Positions 6,056-10,802 of a stretch of DNA of 10,802 nucleotides are shown here, piece by piece. Positions within the stretch are counted from its first letter, which is position 1. Every line of letters begins with the position of its first letter. The position numbers and the translations under genes are program-made. Source of the DNA: an uncultured Lachnospiraceae bacterium (GTDB taxonomy: Bacteria; Bacillota_A; Clostridia; Lachnospirales; Lachnospiraceae); the NCBI GenBank assembly GCA_902773195.1, contig CACYDL010000074.1:1-10802 (forward strand), read 5' to 3'. The notes under the pieces were generated by a model. That model was not told where the DNA came from, did no database searches, and saw only the letters and a program-made list of their open reading frames with translations.

Positions 6056-6975
6056 ACGTAAGACTGATCACTTCATTCGGTTATGCCGTGCTTCGCCTGT
6101 CCACGCCCCTGGTTTTCGCGGCTCTCTCCGCGGCGGTCTGTGAAAAGGCCGGCCTGTTCAACATGGCGGCGGAATCCATGATGCTATGGGGGGCTCTGAT
6201 CGGCGTGATCGTCAGCGGCGTGACCCACAGCGCGCTGCTGGGCTTCCTCGCGGCCGTGGCCGCCGGAGCCGTGACCGGCATGCTGATCTGGGTCGCCACG
6301 GTCAAGGGAAAGGCGGACCTGATGCTGGCCCAGATCGCCATCAACCTGGCGTCGAGCGGCGGCACCATCTTCCTGCTCTTCGTGCTGACCGGCGAGAAAT
6401 CCAATTCGGCCGTCGCCATCAGATCCCTGGCGCTCCCGAAAATCCGGATCCCGGGCATCTCCGCGATCCCCGTCGTCGGGCAGATCCTGTCGGGGCACAA
6501 CATTCTGACCTACGGCGCGGTTCTTGCGGCGATACTTCTCAGTATCTTTATCTACCGCTCGGGAACCGGCCACCACATCCGCGCGGTGGGAGAGAACGCC
6601 CACGCGGCGGAGTCGGTCGGCATTTCCGTCCCCAGGATCTATTTCCTGGCCTGGACCATCGCCGGAGCCCTCGGCGGAATCGGCGGCGCCTTCATGTCGA
6701 TGGGCTATCTGACGTCCTTCACGAAGGACATGGTCGCCGGCCGCGGCTACATCGGTCTGTGCGCCTCCTCCATGGTGGGAGGATCCCCCATCGGCGCGAT
6801 GTTCTGCGCGCTGATCTTCGGCGTGGCGGACGCGGTGTCCAACCAGCTGCAGCTGACCAACGCGCCGGCCGACCTGGTTCTGATGATGCCTTACATCGTC
6901 ACGATCGTCGTTCTGGTGGGAATGTCCGTGGCCAAGCATGAGCGGGCCGCCCGCCGGATGAAGGCAAAGAACTGA
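6052..6975 (+). CDS. Nucleoside ABC importer permease, second subunit (NupQ/YufQ-like)
   Basis: A 307-residue integral membrane protein of the same permease superfamily as its neighbour and shorter, as usual for the second subunit of Nup-type importers. It has about eight hydrophobic segments. Family stretches include STPLVFAALSAAVCEKAGLF near the N-terminus with a following FNMAAESMM, the cytosolic coupling motif RAVGENAHAAESVGI, GALGGIGGAFM, and GRGYIGLCASSMVGGSPIG. The start overlaps the upstream stop as ATGA and is preceded by AAAGGAGGAGAAGG inside the upstream gene, a strong ribosome binding site. It is the last gene before a terminator, closing the importer operon. Confidence 0.9.
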   Translation: MNVRLITSFGYAVLRLSTPLVFAALSAAVCEKAGLFNMAAESMMLWGALIGVIVSGVTHSALLGFLAAVAAGAVTGMLIWVATVKGKADLMLAQIAINLASSGGTIFLLFVLTGEKSNSAVAIRSLALPKIRIPGISAIPVVGQILSGHNILTYGAVLAAILLSIFIYRSGTGHHIRAVGENAHAAESVGISVPRIYFLAWTIAGALGGIGGAFMSMGYLTSFTKDMVAGRGYIGLCASSMVGGSPIGAMFCALIFGVADAVSNQLQLTNAPADLVLMMPYIVTIVVLVGMSVAKHERAARRMKAKN

Positions 6976-7056
6976 AGGAAGCAGGAAAAGAACGAAGAAA
7001 AAAGAACGAAAAAAGAGAACGAAAAACAAAAAGAAGCAGAAGGAAGAAAACCGCAG
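6976..7056 (+). other. T-free, A/G-rich spacer with a repeated GAACGAA
   Basis: From the permease stop to the left arm of the terminator the plus strand contains no T at all and only a few Cs. GAACGAA occurs three times, at 6990-6996, 7004-7010 and 7017-7023, with 13-14 bp periodicity. The RNA would be unstructured and purine-rich immediately before the terminator hairpin. Slippage-driven low complexity is the simplest explanation. Confidence 0.6.
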
Positions 7057-7110
7057 TGGAAGGCTGAGCGCTGAGCGTTTAAGAGACAGACTGCGGTTTT
7101 CTCTTATTTT
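7046..7110 (+). terminator. Intrinsic terminator closing the nucleoside importer operon
   Basis: GAAAACCGCAGT (7046-7057) pairs perfectly with ACTGCGGTTTTC (7090-7101), followed by a T-rich TCTTATTTT. The 32-nt loop is long and contains a small self-complementary CGCTGAGCG and a tandem GCTGAGC. The left arm is A-rich and the right arm T-rich. It lies between the second permease and the hydrolase gene and would isolate the hydrolase from importer transcription. Confidence 0.7.
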
Positions 7111-7137
7111 ACAGACAGGAAGGAGACGGAACCGTCC

Positions 7138-7941
7138 ATGGGCGTAAAGATCGAAGAGGTGCGGACCGGCACGTTTGCGATGCGGTACTTCCGCTTCGGA
7201 AGGGGCGAGAGAACCCTGGTCATCCTGCCCGGCCTGAGTGTCCAGAGCGTCATGGGCGCCGCGGACGCGGTCGCCGGTCTGTATCAGTCTCTGGAGGACC
7301 GGTTCACCATCTATGTTTTTGACAGGCGCCGGGAGCTCCCGCCGGTCTACCCGGTGCGGGACATGGCGCGGGACACGGCGGAGGCCTTCCGGGCGCTGGG
7401 GCTGAGAGACGTGTGCCTCTTCGGCGCGTCCCAGGGGGGCATGATCGCCCTGGCCCTGGCGGTCGGATATCCGGAGCTTGTGGGCAGGCTGGCGCTTGGT
7501 TCCACCTCCGCCCACGTGAAGGAGTCTCAGTTCCGGGTGCTGGAGAAGTGGATTGATCTGGCAAAGCAGAAGGACCGCGTCGAGCTGTACCTGTCCTTCG
7601 GGCAGGAAATCTATCCGCCGGCGGTGTTCGACAGCTGCCGGGAGATGCTGGCCGGGGCGGCCGCCACGGTGACGGACGAGGAGCTGGAACGCTTTGTCAT
7701 ACTGGCGGAGGGATCGAGAGATTTTGACATCGTCGATGAGCTGTCCGGGATCAGGTGCCCGGTGTTTGCCATAGGCGCCTTCGAGGACGGCGTCCTGGAT
7801 TCGGACGCGACGATGGAGATCGCGGAAAAGCTGGATTACCGGAAGGACTTCCGGCTCTACATGTACACGGGCTTCGGGCACGCCGCCTTCGATACGGCGC
7901 CCGACTACCGCGCAAGACTGCTGCGGTTTTTCACGGAATGA
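7138..7941 (+). CDS. Alpha/beta-fold hydrolase, substrate unknown
   Basis: A 267-residue cytosolic protein with no signal peptide and the alpha/beta hydrolase layout: the strand and oxyanion region LVILPGLSV at 27-35, the nucleophile elbow GASQGG at 96-101 with Ser98, a candidate acid Asp217 in GAFEDGVLD, and the catalytic His248 in YTGFGHAAFD. The region between the nucleophile and the acid (about 125-200) is a helical cap. The fold covers esterases, lactonases and C-C bond hydrolases, and the sequence does not decide between them. AAGGAG at 7120-7125 is rather far (12 nt) from the ATG, but the intervening bases include a GACGG/CCGTC inverted repeat that could shorten the distance. Its stop is two bases from the stop of the convergent msrC gene, leaving no room for a separate terminator. 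No clear own promoter was seen. Confidence 0.85.
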   Translation: MGVKIEEVRTGTFAMRYFRFGRGERTLVILPGLSVQSVMGAADAVAGLYQSLEDRFTIYVFDRRRELPPVYPVRDMARDTAEAFRALGLRDVCLFGASQGGMIALALAVGYPELVGRLALGSTSAHVKESQFRVLEKWIDLAKQKDRVELYLSFGQEIYPPAVFDSCREMLAGAAATVTDEELERFVILAEGSRDFDIVDELSGIRCPVFAIGAFEDGVLDSDATMEIAEKLDYRKDFRLYMYTGFGHAAFDTAPDYRARLLRFFTE

Positions 7942-7943
7942 GA

Positions 7944-8399
7944 TTAGAGCACCGTCTCCTCGAGCAGCGCCGCGAGGGGCAGAAGCCCGTCCCGGTCCTC
8001 GTCCGTGAAGCGTCCGGCCGTCGGGCTGTCGATGTCGAGGACGCCGGCGACGACGCCGTTTTTGTGCAGCGGGATGACGATTTCCGAGCGGGAAGCGCTG
8101 TCGCAGGCGATGTGGCCCGGGAAGAGATGGACGTCGGGAACCACCTGGGCGGCGTCCCCGGCGGCAGCGGTGCCGCAGACGCCCTTTCCGTAGGGGATCT
8201 CGATGCACGCCGGCCGACCCTGGAAGGGACCCAGAACAAGCAGCGGCCCCTGCGACAGGTAGAAGCCGGCCCAGTTGACGTCGTCCAGGGAGTGGTAGAG
8301 GAGGGCGGAGATATTGGCGAGATTGGCCGTGAGATGAGGAACGTCTCTCACGAGGGCCTCCGCCTGTCTGAGCAATTCTCCGTAATCTGTCTTTCGCAT
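7944..8399 (-). CDS. msrC: Free methionine-(R)-sulfoxide reductase (GAF-domain, fRMsr)
   Basis: A 151-residue single GAF-domain protein that in characterised relatives (E. coli YebR/MsrC) reduces free methionine-R-sulfoxide using cysteine chemistry recycled by thioredoxin. Three cysteines lie at 65 (RPACIEI), 75 (GVCGTA) and 99 (HIACDS). Their spacing of 10 and 24 residues equals that of Cys84, Cys94 and Cys118 in the E. coli enzyme. The substrate-binding acids are also in place: Glu106 in SEIV, and Asp122 and Asp124 in GVLDIDS. The core VNWAGFYL near 41-48 and FPGHIACDSAS near 93-103 are hallmark stretches. The start ATG (8399-8397) is preceded by AAAGGAAT at good distance. It lies 66 bases downstream of the compatible-solute ATPase on the same strand and may be the last gene of that operon. 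Confidence 0.93.
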   Translation of the reverse strand: MRKTDYGELLRQAEALVRDVPHLTANLANISALLYHSLDDVNWAGFYLSQGPLLVLGPFQGRPACIEIPYGKGVCGTAAAGDAAQVVPDVHLFPGHIACDSASRSEIVIPLHKNGVVAGVLDIDSPTAGRFTDEDRDGLLPLAALLEETVL

Positions 8400-8420
8400 G
8401 GCGTCTGATTCCTTTCGGAA

Positions 8421-8469
8421 CCGGCAGGGACCGCCGCGGCCGCTGCCGGGTGTCTGAAGGCGGCTTCAG
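8421..8469 (-). other. Two GC-rich hairpins between the ATPase gene and msrC
   Basis: On the plus strand CCGGCAG (8421-8427) is complementary to CTGCCGG (8443-8449), and CTGAAG (8454-8459) to CTTCAG (8464-8469) with a 4-nt loop. The second overlaps the ATPase stop codon. In the direction of transcription neither is followed by a T run, so they are unlikely to be intrinsic terminators. They could be processing or stability elements, or partially attenuate msrC. Confidence 0.35.
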
Positions 8470-9191
8470 GAGGGGAGGAGCTCCCGCACAAAGGCGTCTG
8501 CCGGGTGGCTGCGGACGTAGGACGGCTCTCCGATCTGGACGGCCCTTCCCGCGTCCATTACCAGCATCCGGTCTCCCAGAAGCATGGCCTCGTTGATATC
8601 GTGGGTGACGAATACGATCGTCAGGCGGAGGGCGTCGTGAAGCCTCCGGATTTCGGTCTGGAGACTTCGGCGCGTGATCTCGTCGACGGAGCCGAAGGGC
8701 TCGTCCATGAGGAGGATGTCCGGCTTCGCGGCCAGCGCCCGGGCGATTCCGACCCTCTGCCGCTGGCCTCCGGAGAGCTCGCCCGGGTAACGCAGGGCGA
8801 TGTCGGGGGAAAGTCCCACCGTTTTCAGAAGCTCCGCCACGTTCACCTCCGTCTCGGATCTGGTCCAGAGCTTCGAGAGGGAGGGCACATAGGCGATGTT
8901 GTCCCGCACGTTCATATGGGGAAACAGCCCCACCTCCTGGATCGCGTAGCCGGTCCTCCGGCGGAGCCGGATGAGATCGGTGCGGGAGACATCTTCGCCC
9001 CGGACGAGGACCGTTCCCTCGTCCGGGGTTTTCAGGCCGTTGATGAGGCGCAGCGCCGTGGTTTTGCCGCAGCCTGAGCGCCCGATGATCGTCAGGAATT
9101 CGCCGGTCCTGACGGACAGGCTGAAATGATCCAGGGCGGCGTGGCCCTCGTAGCGCACGCTGACGTTGTCAAAACGGATGCATTCCTCCAT
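8466..9191 (-). CDS. Compatible-solute ABC importer, ATP-binding subunit (OpuCA-like, short)
   Basis: A 241-residue ATPase that powers uptake by the permease and binding protein encoded just upstream. Motifs in order: Walker A GRSGCGKTT at 37-45, Q-loop Gln85 in AIQEVGLFPHM, signature LSGGQRQRV at 139-147, Walker B ILLMDE at 159-164, D-loop GSVDEITRR, and switch His197 in VTHDINEAM, a stretch typical of quaternary-amine ATPases. It ends soon after the nucleotide-binding domain. Classical OpuCA/OsmV proteins continue with tandem CBS domains to roughly 380 residues, which are absent here. The start is a choice: ATG at 9191 (GAAGGA about 10 nt upstream, 7 bases after the previous stop) or an in-frame TTG at 9209 that overlaps the previous stop and has AAGGGA close by. 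I prefer the ATG because the domain begins at once after it. Confidence 0.88.
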   Translation of the reverse strand: MEECIRFDNVSVRYEGHAALDHFSLSVRTGEFLTIIGRSGCGKTTALRLINGLKTPDEGTVLVRGEDVSRTDLIRLRRRTGYAIQEVGLFPHMNVRDNIAYVPSLSKLWTRSETEVNVAELLKTVGLSPDIALRYPGELSGGQRQRVGIARALAAKPDILLMDEPFGSVDEITRRSLQTEIRRLHDALRLTIVFVTHDINEAMLLGDRMLVMDAGRAVQIGEPSYVRSHPADAFVRELLPS

Positions 9192-9198
9192 AGAGCCG

Positions 9199-10107
9199 TT
9201 ATCCTTCAAGAAGTCCCTTCTCCGTGAGATAATCCTTCGCGACGGCGGCCTCGTCCCGTCCGTCCACCTCGACGGCCGCGTTGAGTTTTGCCATCTCGGC
9301 GTCGCTCAGAAGGCCGTCCATCAGCATCAGCGCGTCCTCGAGGCCGGGATGGGATTCGAGCGCGTCTTCCCTTACCACGGTCGAGCAGAAATAGTTGACC
9401 TGGAGATGCTTGTCGTCCTCCAGGGCGACCACGTCCTGGACGCCCAGCTGGGCGTCGGTGGTGTAGCCGTTTGTCACGTCGATGCTTTTGCCGGCCAGCG
9501 CGGCGTACTTGAGACCGATGTCGATGCTGGTGATTTCCTTGAATTCATAGCCGTAGGCGGCGCAGACCGCGGGGAAGCCGTCCTCCCGCTCGATGTAGTC
9601 CGGGTTGCCGCCGAAAATGAGCTGATCCGCCACGGCCGTCATGTCGGAGCACGTTTTGAGGCCGTACTCGCGGGCCACGTCGCCGCGGACCGTGAGGCAG
9701 TAGGTGTTGTTGAAGCCGTAGTGGCTGAGCCATTTCATGCCGCACTTCTCATGATACTCTTCGCAGAGCTGCTCCCACATGGCGTCGTCGTCCGCCCCCT
9801 TCGCGTCGTGCCCGAGGACGAGCACGTAGCCGGTGGAGGTGTACTCCGGGTAGAGATCGAATTCGCCGCTTTCCATCGCCGGCATGATGTTGCTCGTTCC
9901 GCCCCCGATGCCCTTGGTGATTTCGCAGGTATACTCCGTCCTGTCCTCGATGAGGGCTTTCAGCATCTCTCCGAGGATGTACTGCTCCGTCATGGGCTTG
10001 GTCGCGATATGCAGCACGTCGTCGGCGCAGGCCGGTACCGCAAGGGCTGCGGCGGTCAGCAGCAGGGACGCGGTGAGCGCACAGAAGATACGGTTCCGTG
10101 TTTTCAT
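9199..10107 (-). CDS. Compatible-solute ABC importer, substrate-binding protein (OpuCC/OsmF-like)
   Basis: A 302-residue exported protein of the OpuAC/ProX-type binding family for glycine betaine, choline, carnitine and related solutes. The signal peptide has a basic start (MKTRNR), a hydrophobic core to about residue 24, and ends VPACADD. This can be cleaved by signal peptidase I after ACA, or be a poor lipobox with Cys27 (Pro at -2 is atypical). Family stretches are MTEQYILGEMLKALIE at 39-54, GIGGGTSNIMPAMESGEFDLYPEYTSTGY across 67-94, SHYGFNNTY at 128-136, and VTNGYTTDAQL at 211-221. Tyr86, Tyr89, Tyr94 and other aromatics are candidates for the aromatic cage that holds a trimethylammonium group. 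Substrate choice among these solutes cannot be read. GGAGG, lying in the last codons of the permease gene, precedes the ATG; only three bases separate the genes. Confidence 0.9.
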   Translation of the reverse strand: MKTRNRIFCALTASLLLTAAALAVPACADDVLHIATKPMTEQYILGEMLKALIEDRTEYTCEITKGIGGGTSNIMPAMESGEFDLYPEYTSTGYVLVLGHDAKGADDDAMWEQLCEEYHEKCGMKWLSHYGFNNTYCLTVRGDVAREYGLKTCSDMTAVADQLIFGGNPDYIEREDGFPAVCAAYGYEFKEITSIDIGLKYAALAGKSIDVTNGYTTDAQLGVQDVVALEDDKHLQVNYFCSTVVREDALESHPGLEDALMLMDGLLSDAEMAKLNAAVEVDGRDEAAVAKDYLTEKGLLEG

Positions 10108-10110
10108 TCT

Positions 10111-10755
10111 TCAGATCCTCCATTTCTTTTTGATGTGTTTCTCGATCCTGCCGAGCAGGAAGTCACAGCTGAGGGCAAGGACGACGAGCAGGAAGCTCCC
10201 GGCGAAGGTCATCGCGACGTTGTACATCGTAATGCCGCGGAAGATCGCCTCGCCGAGCCCGCCGCCTCCGACGAATGCGGCGATGGAGCCTGTCGCGATG
10301 GACATGACCGCCACGTTGCGAAGTCCCGCGAGAATGACGCCCGCGGCGAGAGGCAGACGGATGCGGAAGAGCAGCTGGAGCTTCGTGCTGCCCAGTCCGG
10401 AGGCGGCGTCGATCATCGACGCGTCGACGCCGGTGAGGCCGGTGTAGGTGTTGCGCACCATCGGCATCATTCCGTAGAGAACGATGGCGGCGATGGCGTT
10501 TTTCTCCCCGATACCGATGAGCGGGATCAGGAGCCCAATGAGGGCGATGGCGGGAATGGTGTAAAAAAGGTTGCAGACGGCCATGACCGGCTCCGCGAAT
10601 TTCCGGTGCTCCGAGATGAAGATGCCCAGCAGAAGCCCGAGGGTTCCCGCCAGAAGGACCGAAATGAGCGATATTCTGAGCTGCTCGCCGATCAGCTCAA
10701 GGAACCAGGCCCGGCGTTCGATGTAGATTTGAATGACTTTTCCGAAAAAACTCAA
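10111..10755 (-). CDS. Compatible-solute ABC importer, permease (OpuCB/OpuCD-like)
   Basis: A 214-residue integral membrane protein of the BPD_transp_1 permease family, of the usual length for OpuC-type permeases. Hydrophobic segments fall near residues 25-49, 54-80, 85-107, 136-160 and 180-203. The cytosolic EAA loop IDAASGLGSTKLQLLFRIRLP, with its central Gly, spans 115-135 and docks to the ATPase. TIPAIALIGLLIP and AFVGGGGLGEAI are typical of the quaternary-amine importers. The start is taken as TTG at 10755-10753 because AAGGGGG (10769-10763) precedes it by 7 nt. The in-frame TTG at 10785 lacks a ribosome binding site and would coincide with the predicted transcription start. Only one permease gene is present, so a homodimer is expected. 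Gene order permease, binding protein, ATPase indicates a single operon. Confidence 0.88.
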   Translation of the reverse strand: MSFFGKVIQIYIERRAWFLELIGEQLRISLISVLLAGTLGLLLGIFISEHRKFAEPVMAVCNLFYTIPAIALIGLLIPLIGIGEKNAIAAIVLYGMMPMVRNTYTGLTGVDASMIDAASGLGSTKLQLLFRIRLPLAAGVILAGLRNVAVMSIATGSIAAFVGGGGLGEAIFRGITMYNVAMTFAGSFLLVVLALSCDFLLGRIEKHIKKKWRI

Positions 10756-10762
10756 TATCTTG

Positions 10763-10769
10763 CCCCCTT
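10763..10769 (-). promoter_or_regulatory. Ribosome binding site deciding the permease start
   Basis: On the minus strand AAGGGGG is followed after 7 nt (CAAGATA) by TTG at 10755. This is the only good Shine-Dalgarno sequence near the start of the permease frame, so a non-ATG start is likely and the protein is ten residues shorter than the maximal open frame. Confidence 0.65.
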
Positions 10770-10791
10770 GCCAGCTGCTTTCCAATAAGTA

Positions 10792-10797
10792 AGTATA
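10792..10797 (-). promoter_or_regulatory. Candidate -10 box of the compatible-solute importer operon
   Basis: On the minus strand TATACT follows a run of Ts at the right edge. A -35 at 17-bp spacing would lie just outside the window. The predicted start of transcription near 10785 gives a leader of about 30 nt to the TTG at 10755, including its ribosome binding site. The AT-rich base composition contrasts with the surrounding coding sequence. Confidence 0.5.
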
Positions 10798-10802
10798 AAA
10801 AA

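Noticed and set aside
6184..8208. Long minus-strand open frame (674 codons) across the second permease and the hydrolase
   Set aside because: It lies antisense to two well-supported genes and to a terminator, its translation is a low-complexity Arg/His/Gly/Asp-rich sequence with no recognisable domain, and such frames are expected opposite GC-biased coding DNA.
9166..10788. Long plus-strand open frame (540 codons) across the compatible-solute importer
   Set aside because: It is antisense to three genes with clear ABC-transporter motifs, its product shows no domain or sensible start, and the third-position G/C bias of the real genes explains its length.

Overview
The window is GC-rich and densely coding, with short intergenic gaps, strong AGGAGG-type ribosome binding sites, translationally coupled ABC-transporter genes and intrinsic terminators. 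The protein families (BMP/Nup-type nucleoside importer, DeoD phosphorylase, OpuC/OsmF-type compatible-solute importer) suggest a high-GC member of the Clostridia (Bacillota), perhaps Lachnospiraceae-like. This assignment is an inference from family content and style; there is no rRNA or other taxonomic marker in the window.

Left part, plus strand (1-7110): a nucleoside uptake and salvage cluster. A short open frame at the left edge may be the tail of an upstream gene. It is followed by a candidate promoter, an 11-copy array of an 11-bp tandem repeat, and a PfkB-family kinase. A second candidate promoter of nearly identical design precedes a DeoD-type purine nucleoside phosphorylase. Next come a BMP-family substrate-binding protein, a strong intergenic terminator, and then the tightly coupled ATPase and two permeases of a nucleoside ABC importer (Nup/Yuf type), closed by a second terminator. 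The likely logic is that the importer brings in nucleosides, DeoD splits purine nucleosides into base plus (deoxy)ribose 1-phosphate, and the kinase phosphorylates either a nucleoside or a sugar product. The terminator between the binding protein and the ATPase probably makes the binding protein more abundant than the membrane components.

Middle (7138-8399): a plus-strand alpha/beta hydrolase of unknown substrate converges, two bases apart at the stops, on a minus-strand free methionine-(R)-sulfoxide reductase of the GAF type (msrC), with all three family cysteines and the nearby acidic residues in the expected spacing.

Right part, minus strand (8466-10797): a compatible-solute (glycine betaine/carnitine/choline-type) ABC importer in the order permease, binding protein, ATPase. 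A -10 box at the extreme right edge fits a promoter for it. The ATPase ends without the CBS domains found in classical OpuCA. msrC lies 66 bases downstream on the same strand and may be co-transcribed, which would group osmotic and oxidative stress functions.

No CRISPR array, tRNA, rRNA, insertion sequence or phage gene was recognised. I found no convincing undescribed multi-gene system. The most unusual sequence feature is the 11-bp tandem repeat in the leader of the kinase gene; the competing hairpins and internal terminator around 3218-3323 are the most interesting regulatory region.
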